Source: Granulosicoccus sp045106475 (GTDB lineage: Bacteria > Pseudomonadota > Gammaproteobacteria > Granulosicoccales > Granulosicoccaceae). From it: a stretch of 64,000 bases of DNA. A program made the translations under genes and the position numbers. The notes beneath the pieces are model-generated. The model was not told the DNA's origin, did not search any database, and saw only the letters and a program-made list of their open reading frames with translations. Of this stretch, positions 34,231 through 42,430 are shown in pieces. Each line of letters starts with the position of its first letter. Within the stretch, counting starts at the first letter, position 1. The DNA lies in NCBI GenBank assembly GCA_045106475.1, contig JBGCEO010000055.1, forward strand, positions 46,655-110,654, written 5' to 3'.

Positions 34231-35538
34231 CTATTGCCTTCTGACCATAAACTCAACAGGCCATGTTACAAGCTCCGGCACAACAGCAATAATTACAATC
34301 GCTAGAAGCATCAGAAAAAAGAAAGGCATCGATGAGCGCGTAACTTGGAAAATATCTCGACCGGTCATGCCCTGAAGCACAAACAGGTTGAACCCGACCG
34401 GTGGAGTAATCTGGGCCATTTCAACCACAATTACTGTAAAGATTCCGAACCAGATCAAATCGATACCAGCATCCTTAACCATCGGCAAAACTACGGCAGC
34501 AGTGATAACCATCATTGACACGCCATCAAGAAAACAACCCAGGAATATATAAAGAATTGTTAGCACAACCAATAACATTGCAGGTGTAAGTTCCCAACGC
34601 TCAACAATCCCAGCAAGAGCTGCAGGGACACCGGTAAACCCCATCGAAATTGACAAAAAGGCAGCCCCTGCAAGAATAAAACTGATCATACAAGAGGTTC
34701 TGACGGCACCCATCAGGCTCTCCATAAACGAGGTGCGATTCAAGCTGCCGGTAAAAGCCGCGAGTATTAATGCGCCCAGAACTCCGATGGTCGCTGCTTC
34801 GGTCGGGGTGGCATAGCCGCCATATATTGATCCAATCACAACAAAGATCAGACCCAGCACAGGTAGAAGAAGCCGAGATGCCCACAATTTATCTCGCAAA
34901 GACATGCGCATAGCTTCACGCGGCGCCAAATTTGGATTCAGCTTACTTCTGATCATGACATATCCCATGAACAGACAAATAAGCAGCAGGCCTGGTAGTA
35001 CTCCGGCAATGAACATGCGCGATATGGACTGCTGAGCGATAACGCCATAAACAATCAGCATTATGGACGGTGGAATGAGTAGCCCTAAGGTTCCGGAACC
35101 CGCTAAAGTACCGATGGATAAATTAGAGTCATATCCTCGTTTGCTTAGTTCGGGCATGCTCATACGGCCAACCGTCGCGCAAGTGACCGCGCTTGAGCCT
35201 GCTACTGCTGCCATGACCCCACAGGCAATGATATTCACGTGCAACAAACCGCCGGGTAAGCGTGATACCCAGGGTGCTAAACCGTTAAACATGTCTGAGG
35301 ATAATCGGGTTCTGAACAGAATCTCACCCATCCAGATGAACAGTGGCAACGCCGTTAAAGCCCAATTCCAGCTTGCGTCCCACAGGGTGCTGGCCATCAG
35401 TGACCCTACTGGCGCGGGAGAGAAAAAAAACAGTGCAACAAATCCAACCGCAATGAGAGTCGGTGCAACCCACAAGCCACTTGCCAACAGCAGAAGCATC
35501 AGGGCAAAAAGCACTAGCGAAATGATGCTCGCATCCAT
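34231..35538 (-). CDS. dctM: TRAP transporter large permease (DctM type)
   Basis: 435 residues from the ATG at 35538, 2 bases after the small-permease stop; the frame is open to 35592 but that part overlaps dctQ. About twelve helices, with the family segments SSAVTCATVGRMSMPELSKR and GTLGLLIPPSIMLIVYG. Together with DctQ it forms the ion-driven channel fed by the DctP-type receptor. Confidence 0.9.
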   Translation of the reverse strand: MDASIISLVLFALMLLLLASGLWVAPTLIAVGFVALFFFSPAPVGSLMASTLWDASWNWALTALPLFIWMGEILFRTRLSSDMFNGLAPWVSRLPGGLLHVNIIACGVMAAVAGSSAVTCATVGRMSMPELSKRGYDSNLSIGTLAGSGTLGLLIPPSIMLIVYGVIAQQSISRMFIAGVLPGLLLICLFMGYVMIRSKLNPNLAPREAMRMSLRDKLWASRLLLPVLGLIFVVIGSIYGGYATPTEAATIGVLGALILAAFTGSLNRTSFMESLMGAVRTSCMISFILAGAAFLSISMGFTGVPAALAGIVERWELTPAMLLVVLTILYIFLGCFLDGVSMMVITAAVVLPMVKDAGIDLIWFGIFTVIVVEMAQITPPVGFNLFVLQGMTGRDIFQVTRSSMPFFFLMLLAIVIIAVVPELVTWPVEFMVRRQ

Positions 35539-35540
35539 AC

Positions 35541-36044
35541 TTAAGCTGTAGAGCCCTTGTGATAACTCGGTGTGATGCCTCGCCAGATACACACAAGCTC
35601 GTCAATGAAAGCAATGGTTAATACCAATAGACCAATAGCCATCACAGAGCGAGGAATCCAGAATGGAATTGCCAGTAAACCGGGGCTTATATCATTAAAC
35701 TTATATGAGAAGTAAACCAGATCGAATGCCCAATAAGTCAAATAGCTCATTAATACGCAACTTACAGCGACTATCCATAGATCTAATATTCGGCCTATTG
35801 CACCCACAGCCATTCTGGTGACCAATGTTACTCGTATATGTTCACCTTCGCGAAATGTGTGTGCCAGTCCTAGAAAGGTAGCTCCCGCAAGACAAAATCC
35901 AGCACTTTCAGTTGAATCTATTGTTAGGCCCACAAAGCGGCCAATCACTTGCAATATGATGGTAAGCGCAATGGATACCAGGCATAGGGCCGCCAGGTAC
36001 CCACTGTATAGATAGAGAGCATCAAGCGTACGTCTAACACTCAT
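35541..36044 (-). CDS. dctQ: TRAP transporter small permease (DctQ type)
   Basis: 167 residues, four membrane helices, with the family pattern STESAGFCLAGATFLGLAHTFREGEHIRV (only the AGATFLGLAHTFREGEHI core is quoted as decisive). It lies 2 bases before dctM and 90 bases after the receptor gene. Confidence 0.88.
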   Translation of the reverse strand: MSVRRTLDALYLYSGYLAALCLVSIALTIILQVIGRFVGLTIDSTESAGFCLAGATFLGLAHTFREGEHIRVTLVTRMAVGAIGRILDLWIVAVSCVLMSYLTYWAFDLVYFSYKFNDISPGLLAIPFWIPRSVMAIGLLVLTIAFIDELVCIWRGITPSYHKGSTA

Positions 36045-36134
36045 AAACTATCAAGCATGCCGTTCTGATAAACGAAGCAGTTAGAAACCATTACCGTTGC
36101 TCATTACAGATTAAATTGTTGGAATTATTGCTTC

Positions 36135-37109
36135 CTATGATCCCAGAAATTCATCCAACACGGCCTCTGCTTCCGGACTGGCTTCTTTGCGCCAGTTTTC
36201 GATCATCACAGTACCAATCTCTTTCATTTTCTCTATGACCTGATCAGGAGCATCAGAGACGGTCATGCCGTTCTCTTCTAGTATCGCTAACTGTGCCTTA
36301 GTTGTTTCTTCGCTCAGCTCCCAGCCTCGGGCTTCCGCAGTCTCAGCTGCGGCCAAGATGCCTGCCTGGTCTTCCTCAGACAAATCATTAAAGTACTTTT
36401 CATTTACAACGACTGCGTTCTTAGTAAAAATAGCTCCAGCGTATGTAAAGTCACTTGTGTTATCCCAAGCCTGGATATCGATACCGGTTTGCGGACTGGT
36501 AAAAAGGGCTTCGATAAGCCCGGTGGAAAAGGCTTGTGGAATTTCCGCAAAAGGAAGGATGGTTGCATCAAAACCTAGCAGCTCGCCCATTTGCTGTGTA
36601 GCAGTTGAGTAGATTCGTAACTTTTTGCCGGAGAAATCTTCAGTTGATGACACTGGAAATTTTGTATAGAAGCCCTGCCCTGGCCAAGGTGTGTAGTACA
36701 GAATCTTTAGACCCGCTTCAGCAAATAACTTATCGAAATATGGTTTCTGCAGGTCTTTTAGTTTCCATGCTGATTCATAATCAGGAGCAATGAACGGTAA
36801 CCCGGTTAGGGTGTACATAGGATCCTCATTACCGTATACACCGAGCCTAATCTCCCCGATTGGTACCTGACCCCTTTGAAGAGCCGTCTTGATAACATTT
36901 AGCTTGATTAATGAATCGTTGGAGTTAAGCTTAATATTGACTGATGTATTCGCCTCAACATCATCAATAAACATCTGGATATTTTTGGTATGAAAATTAT
37001 CATCAGGATAACCCGACGTCATGATCCAGTCCGCAGCTTGCGCCGGCAAGACATTAACAAAGGCGGCGCATAGCAGCCCAGCTTTTACTATTGAGTTCAA
37101 TACCTGCAT
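36135..37109 (-). CDS. dctP: TRAP transporter substrate-binding protein (DctP type)
   Basis: 324 residues with a signal peptide ending near AQA-AD. The mature protein shows the family features: IQMFIDDVEANT, the ligand-binding arginine region KKLRIYSTATQQMGELLG and the ALFTSPQTGID loop. A GGGGACC stretch precedes the ATG. Ligands of this branch are usually organic acids; the associated racemase-family gene hints at an amino- or keto-acid. Confidence 0.9.
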   Translation of the reverse strand: MQVLNSIVKAGLLCAAFVNVLPAQAADWIMTSGYPDDNFHTKNIQMFIDDVEANTSVNIKLNSNDSLIKLNVIKTALQRGQVPIGEIRLGVYGNEDPMYTLTGLPFIAPDYESAWKLKDLQKPYFDKLFAEAGLKILYYTPWPGQGFYTKFPVSSTEDFSGKKLRIYSTATQQMGELLGFDATILPFAEIPQAFSTGLIEALFTSPQTGIDIQAWDNTSDFTYAGAIFTKNAVVVNEKYFNDLSEEDQAGILAAAETAEARGWELSEETTKAQLAILEENGMTVSDAPDQVIEKMKEIGTVMIENWRKEASPEAEAVLDEFLGS

Positions 37110-37620
37110 AGGGTCCCCACGTCTGTTAGTTAACAGTAGATGTAACGTTATGTATAAAACGACGTTGACACCCGACCCTGCATGACTAGGAACAATAAAG
37201 TATTGATTTTTACCTTAGTATAAATTGTTGTGAATACCATTCACTTGAAGTGAAGTATGTATGCTGTTGCACAACTTTAAAGCATTTTTTCAGCACGCCG
37301 GTAAGTTGTTAGAGCGCCTACTTCTTGATCGAAGCTCACTCTGATTTGCAACAATTACTAACAACCTGCTATCAATCAAAGAGCTTAGCGTTTGATTGCA
37401 TTTAAATTTTACATTCGCACATAGTTTGGAAAGATGTGCGCAAACATTTTTTATGTACAACGTATGAGTCCTTTAGATACTCATCCGTATTCGATTTAAA
37501 ATAGAACTTTGATGGACAGGATGGCCCTTTGGGCTTAGCACTGCACCATGCCAACGCATTTGCAAGTATAAGCCGCTAAAGTGCATCTTGTTGGTGCTTC
37601 CCAGTCAGTAGCGTACTATT
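37110..37620. other. 511-base non-coding interval upstream of dctP
   Basis: Contains the dctP control region, a palindrome at 37240-37254, a hairpin ATGAGT...ACTCAT near 37465-37485 and a short GGCCC-TTT-GGGCT stem near 37523. No gene-like frame is seen. Confidence 0.55.
37217..37258 (-). promoter_or_regulatory. Candidate dctP promoter with palindromic site
   Basis: On the minus strand TATACT (37217-37222) is a good -10. The poor -35 is overlapped by the perfect 6-3-6 palindrome TTCACTTGAAGTGAA (37240-37254), framed by ATAC and GTAT. The arrangement suggests regulation by a dimeric protein at the -35 position. Confidence 0.45.
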
Positions 37621-37890
37621 TTATTCCGTTATTCTTATACCTCTACGTCTTAACACGGAGCGCTCCAGAATTACTACTAGTTGATAAAACCCAATTGATA
37701 TCAGCACAGAAACCGCGGCAACCGTCCAGATCATGCCGTAATCCAGATAGCCGCGTGACTGATTCAGCAAGTTTCCAAGGCCCTTGCCTGTAGCTAACCA
37801 TTCGGCGATCATTACGCCCATAATCAACATCACAGACAACAAATCGATGGGACAGGCTAAACGTCACGCCAAGATCGTGCTTCCTTGCCA
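37621..37890 (-). pseudogene. 3' fragment of an ABC transporter permease (SsuC/TauC type)
   Basis: About 85 residues at the minus-strand frame read like the C-terminal end of a sulfonate/nitrate-type permease: MIAEWLATGKGLGNLL, then a last helix and RRRGIRITE. Upstream the frame soon meets a stop and loses similarity, and no start or partner genes remain. It is therefore a decayed remnant, not an intact gene. Confidence 0.65.
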
Positions 37891-38286
37891 TGTAGACAGC
37901 TACACATCAACACCCTCACACACGGCAGTAATCAGTGTCCTACGCTTATTGAGCATTGCCTATTCCTCACGCGCCCAGGAATCTTCAAGCCAGCGGATGC
38001 AGATTATTGAGGAAATACATGAAGAGCTGGGAGATCTAGGATACTGAATCTCGAAACATTTCATTACCAGTCCACACTTCATGAAATCTACAGAGTGTGA
38101 CTCGCATATCAGGCTAGATCATTTATCGTCCGAATAGATCATTTGTAAGAACGAAACTGATAACAGTACCTTATTCATCGGTTTTATCGAATATTTCTAA
38201 CGCAATTTTGGAATAGCGCTAAAAGGCGGATCAATGGAAACTGCCTGAAAGGATATTCAATCCCTAAATATAGGCGGGGCAAAGTT
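37891..38286. other. 396-base interval, no recognised gene
   Basis: A frame on the plus strand ends in MQIIEEIHEELGDLGY at 38047 but matches nothing I know and overlaps the permease remnant. TAGATCATTT occurs twice, at 38115-38124 and 38135-38144, exactly 20 bases apart, which may be a paired binding site for the capsule-type genes downstream. Confidence 0.4.
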
Positions 38287-39291
38287 ATGAGCAAGCAGCT
38301 GTTAAAAGCAGAACGTAAAAAGGTCTTGATAACAGGCGGCTCAGGCACCGTAGGCCAGGCTTTTATAAAGCAATATAGACATGAGTATGTTTTTTACAAC
38401 ATAAGTCGAAACGAAACCTATATCCAGAAGCTCAAAAAAACGTTTCCGGAAGTTCGTTCATTTGTGTCTGACATACAGGACCTTGATCATCTCACAACGC
38501 TGTTTTTTAAGATAAAGCCAGATATTGTTATCCATGCAGCAGCTCTAAAACACGTAGATTTCGCTGAACTAAATCCATCGCGTACTGTTGACATCAACAT
38601 TAACGGCAGCTTAAACGTCGCTAAAGCCAGCGTCAGAGCCAATGTACCTGTCGTCGTTGGCATCAGCACAGACAAAGCGTGTCAGCCAGAAAATATATAC
38701 GGTTACTCCAAGAAGATACTCGAGCAAATTTTCCTGGAACACTTCAGCGACCGTTCACACTTTGTCTGTACAAGATTTGCAAATGTTGCCTGCTCAAATG
38801 GATCTGTGATTCCCTACTGGATTGACTGCGCACGCAATGGAGAAGCACTGAAACTAACCGATTCAAGGATGAATCGATTGATGTTTACAGGACGAGATGC
38901 AGCTCGTCTTATACGCCAGAGCATTAGTGATGCGACCAATGCCAGCAAACCGTTTGTCATGTGCAGTATTATGAAATCGGTGGGTATGCTCGACCTGGCA
39001 AACCAGATATCAAGAGAATTCGGTAACGGCAGTAAGCCCGAAATCATTGGTATGCGCCCGGGTGAGCGATTAAACGAGACGCTTGTTAGTCAACAAGAGT
39101 TACCTTACGCATATTTGAGGAACAATTCGCCTTATATAATGCTGCACAGTGACGAATTTGGATCACATCGAATCTCAGAACCACTGTCCTCTCTAACAGC
39201 ACAATACATGTGCGAAGCGGAGATGAGGACGCTGTACACTGATCCTGCGCAATCATCCCAAAGGTTGTTATCACTCGCTTATAGTCAATAA
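38287..39291 (+). CDS. CapD/FlaA1-like nucleotide-sugar dehydratase or epimerase
   Basis: 334-residue extended SDR. The NAD(P)-binding motif VLITGGSGTVGQAF lies at 13-26, the family hallmark HAAALKHVDFAELNP near 95, and the catalytic ISTDKACQPENIYGYSKK near 137-154 contains Asp-Lys and the Tyr-x3-Lys pair. This branch includes UDP-GlcNAc 4,6-dehydratases that begin bacillosamine- or pseudaminic-type sugar synthesis. It precedes a glycosyltransferase by 20 bases; the two form a small surface-polysaccharide operon. Confidence 0.82.
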   Translation: MSKQLLKAERKKVLITGGSGTVGQAFIKQYRHEYVFYNISRNETYIQKLKKTFPEVRSFVSDIQDLDHLTTLFFKIKPDIVIHAAALKHVDFAELNPSRTVDININGSLNVAKASVRANVPVVVGISTDKACQPENIYGYSKKILEQIFLEHFSDRSHFVCTRFANVACSNGSVIPYWIDCARNGEALKLTDSRMNRLMFTGRDAARLIRQSISDATNASKPFVMCSIMKSVGMLDLANQISREFGNGSKPEIIGMRPGERLNETLVSQQELPYAYLRNNSPYIMLHSDEFGSHRISEPLSSLTAQYMCEAEMRTLYTDPAQSSQRLLSLAYSQ

Positions 39292-39311
39292 TAGTACCTC
39301 TGGTTTCGCTT

Positions 39312-40442
39312 ATGTTGATGACTGCCGTCTTCTTGGTGGCTGCTGGTTTTGTTCTCTATACCTATGCGCTGTTCCCTTTAGTACTGCACTACCGCGCAAG
39401 GAATTGTCCTGCACTGGAGGCATCTGAACCCAATAGCTGGCCGACTGTTAGCATAGTAATTGCTGCCTACAATGAGGCTAAAAACCTGCCAGTTAAACTT
39501 GCCAGCTTAGAACTGCTGGATTATCCCGAGAATCTAGTCGAGTGGATAATCGTATCGGACGGCTCTACAGATGACACCGAAAGCCTTCTAAACGACAGCT
39601 TCGAAAGTCACCCTAACCGTAAAGTAAAACAGCTAAAAGAGTCTCTCGGCAAATGCGGCGCGTTGAATGAAGGGGTAGCGTTGGCAACTGGCGAGATCAT
39701 TGTCTTCATGGATGCAAGACAAGCAGTATCGAGCAATGCCTTGAAAAAACTGGTGCCATTTCTGAGTGACAGCAAGATTGGTGCGGTGAGTGGCGAGCTT
39801 GTTCTATCTGATGATACTAGCCTGGAGGCTGGCAACTACGGGCTGTACTGGCGTTACGAGAAGTGGATAAGAGACAATGAAAGCCGCTTGTTTTCTACCA
39901 CGGGTGCAACCGGGGCTCTATATGCTATTCGACGCTCCGAGTTCACGCCAAACAAAGTAGGTACATTACTCGACGACTTTGACACACCGGTAAGCTTGTT
40001 AAAACAGGGAAAACGGACCATTTTTGTGTCCGGGGCGCTTGCCTTTGACAAAGCCTCTGATGACATGGATCAGGAGTTTCGCCGTAAAGTGAGAAATCTC
40101 ACCGGTAACTGGCAATCATTTAAAACGCACGGTTGGCTTTTCAAGCGTAAACAAAACAAAGTCTGGTGGCAGTTTCTATCTCACAAAGTTTTTAGACTCT
40201 TCGTTCCACAAGCGCTCATCCTGGCATTTCTGTCATCATGGTTGGGAAGCGGACTTTTTCTGGACACTATGTTTTTATTGCAAATCGCTTTTTATCTTAT
40301 TGCAGCTGCCAGTTTCGCAGGTCTTCCCGGCACGAGTAACAAGCTATTCAATTTCATAAAAGTGTTTTTGCAACTAAACACCGCAGCATTAGTGGCTACG
40401 GTGCGATTCTTTCTCGATAGCAAAACGGTTAGCTGGCGCTGA
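39312..40442 (+). CDS. Membrane glycosyltransferase family 2
   Basis: 376 residues. An N-terminal helix (4-27) is followed by a GT-A catalytic domain with VSIVIAAYNEAKNLP, IIVSDGSTDDTES and FMDARQAV (the DxD position reads D-A-R, as in several processive GT2 enzymes), then GAVSGELVL. Two or three C-terminal helices lie beyond about 290. It probably transfers a sugar to a lipid or growing polysaccharide at the inner membrane. Convergent with the TerB-like gene, 4 bases away. Confidence 0.82.
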   Translation: MLMTAVFLVAAGFVLYTYALFPLVLHYRARNCPALEASEPNSWPTVSIVIAAYNEAKNLPVKLASLELLDYPENLVEWIIVSDGSTDDTESLLNDSFESHPNRKVKQLKESLGKCGALNEGVALATGEIIVFMDARQAVSSNALKKLVPFLSDSKIGAVSGELVLSDDTSLEAGNYGLYWRYEKWIRDNESRLFSTTGATGALYAIRRSEFTPNKVGTLLDDFDTPVSLLKQGKRTIFVSGALAFDKASDDMDQEFRRKVRNLTGNWQSFKTHGWLFKRKQNKVWWQFLSHKVFRLFVPQALILAFLSSWLGSGLFLDTMFLLQIAFYLIAAASFAGLPGTSNKLFNFIKVFLQLNTAALVATVRFFLDSKTVSWR

Positions 40443-40446
40443 AAGG

Positions 40447-41199
40447 TTACTGGTCGCGCAGCGGTGCTTCCAGCTGTCTGACCAGTTCCGAATCCAGATT
40501 TAATGCTGTAGCCAGCTTGTCTAAATAGGTTCGCTCTACCGCATCATCCATATCCACGACCATGGCTGAAGCTATATAAAGCTCGGCCGCAGTCTCCCGC
40601 GTATCCGCCAGTGCTGCTATACGATTCACATCCACAGGTTTACTCATCTCTGCCAAGAGGAAACGAGTCACATCCTGTTCAAGACCTAAATTGTTAATCT
40701 GTTGAGTAATCAGATTCATTTCCTCATCATCAACATGACCGTCTGCACGGGCCGCGGTAATCATTGCTTGCATCAATGACTCGCTGCGTTGCGAAGCCTG
40801 TTGCGTGGCGAGATTCTGAATGGGAGTGCCTATATCGAACTGATCCAGATTGAGTGCCGCTGGTTGCGCTGTACTGCTGGCTAATTGAGGTTGAGCAGGT
40901 GCTGCAGGTTGCCCCTGCTGAGCCTGCCAATCAGAATAAACTTTGTAAGCCAGCCCACCGATGGCAGCTGTACCGCCCAGCTTGGCTGCCTTCTTGGCGA
41001 ATTTTCGAGTACTTTTGCTACCAAAGAACAAAGCAACAGCACCAGCCGCCAACGCGCCTGCCCCGGCGCCTTTAAGCATGGCAGTGCGTTCGTCTCCGGC
41101 GGGAGGTATTATTTTTCTCTCCTCAGCCATTTGCATACCCGCATGAGTTGCCCGCTGGGACTTGTCTAGTAAACCATCTAGTATTGCTTTTGCATCCAT
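40447..41199 (-). CDS. DUF533 / TerB-like membrane-associated protein
   Basis: 250 residues from the ATG at 41199 (MDAKAILDGLLDKS, the usual N-terminus of this family). A glycine/alanine-rich hydrophobic stretch (about 48-90) and a proline-glutamine linker precede a C-terminal TerB-like helical domain with the acidic MITAARADGHVDDEEMN motif that could bind metal. Homologues such as E. coli YebE are induced by envelope stress; function unknown. Confidence 0.75.
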   Translation of the reverse strand: MDAKAILDGLLDKSQRATHAGMQMAEERKIIPPAGDERTAMLKGAGAGALAAGAVALFFGSKSTRKFAKKAAKLGGTAAIGGLAYKVYSDWQAQQGQPAAPAQPQLASSTAQPAALNLDQFDIGTPIQNLATQQASQRSESLMQAMITAARADGHVDDEEMNLITQQINNLGLEQDVTRFLLAEMSKPVDVNRIAALADTRETAAELYIASAMVVDMDDAVERTYLDKLATALNLDSELVRQLEAPLRDQ

Positions 41200-41324
41200 C
41201 TTTGCTGAATCCCGGTATCTTGCTAGTAGTGAAGAAACATGCAATATGGGGATAACGGACGCAAAATTAAATAGCCTTCCTCCAATTGTGCAAGGTAAAG
41301 ACTGATGTACAAATAGGAGTCAGC

Positions 41325-42419
41325 CTACTGTTGCAGTATTGTGGAGCCGGGCAAAACAACCGGTCCTCTCTGCATAAACCCAATACCAACAGCTGCGCCC
41401 GTTTCAAATTCTGTTTCGTCATTAGAAACAACAAAAACCTCTCCGATAGAAGTTTCTACGCGGTACTCCATGTGACTTCCGGCATAGGTCACTTTGTTGA
41501 TCTTTCCGGCTACCGTATTATCGGAACCAGCCGGTAACAGTATGATTCGCGACGGTCGAACCGCCAGTCGAGCCGCTCCCGTATCATTTCCAACTGCAGG
41601 CGTGGATATGGTCATCTCGCCAATTTTCACTGTTGCCATGGAGTCTTTGATACTCAGAACCTCAGCATCAAACAGATTGGCTTCTCCAATAAAATCAGCG
41701 ACGAATTCATCGACTGGTTGGTCATACAGTTCTCTGGGAGTTCCTATCTGCGCTATCACGGAATTGTTCATTACGATGATTCTGTCTGATACTGCCAGTG
41801 CTTCCTCTTGATCATGGGTAACGTAAACCACAGTCAATCCCAATTTGGTCTGTATGTCACGAATATCCTCACGCACCTGTCTTCTAAGCTTTGCATCCAG
41901 ATTGGATAAGGGCTCGTCAAACAAAAGCACCTGAGGCTCTAATACAAGGGCTCGCGCTACCGCCACTCTTTGCTGCTGCCCACCAGACAGTTCGCTGGGG
42001 TATCTGGAACCAAACCCTGTTAGCCCCACCAGCTCCAGACCTCGTTGCGCACGATCGACTATTTCTTTCTTTGGTATTTTCGATATTTTCAGTCCATAGG
42101 AAACATTTTCCAATACGGACATATGAGGAAACAAAGCATAAGACTGGAACACCATCGATACATCTCTATCGGTGGCAGGAAGCTTCGATACATTGGTATC
42201 GCCTATAAAAATATTACCGCTACTGGCCATTTCCAGACCTGCAATCATACGTAAGGTTGTTGTCTTGCCACAGCCAGACGGACCCAATAATGTCACCAGC
42301 TCACCCGCTTCCACCCGTAAGCTCACATTGTCAACAGCAGTTACATCAGAACCATACACTTTGCTGACATTGTGAAATTCAACTGAAGCTGCCTTGCTAC
42401 TAATTTGTGTTTGAGTCAT
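41325..42419 (-). CDS. ABC transporter ATP-binding protein (AfuC/FbpC type)
   Basis: 364 residues. Walker A GPSGCGKTTTLRM, signature LSGGQQQRVA, Walker B LLFDEPLSNLD, switch VTHDQEEA, with a C-terminal TOBE domain. Third gene of a receptor-permease-ATPase operon, 11 bases after the permease. Confidence 0.9.
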   Translation of the reverse strand: MTQTQISSKAASVEFHNVSKVYGSDVTAVDNVSLRVEAGELVTLLGPSGCGKTTTLRMIAGLEMASSGNIFIGDTNVSKLPATDRDVSMVFQSYALFPHMSVLENVSYGLKISKIPKKEIVDRAQRGLELVGLTGFGSRYPSELSGGQQQRVAVARALVLEPQVLLFDEPLSNLDAKLRRQVREDIRDIQTKLGLTVVYVTHDQEEALAVSDRIIVMNNSVIAQIGTPRELYDQPVDEFVADFIGEANLFDAEVLSIKDSMATVKIGEMTISTPAVGNDTGAARLAVRPSRIILLPAGSDNTVAGKINKVTYAGSHMEYRVETSIGEVFVVSNDETEFETGAAVGIGFMQRGPVVLPGSTILQQ

Positions 42420-42430
42420 GAAGTTTTAAA

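Noticed and set aside
37784..38047. 88-codon plus-strand frame as a gene
   Set aside because: It runs antisense through the permease remnant and has no recognisable similarity.
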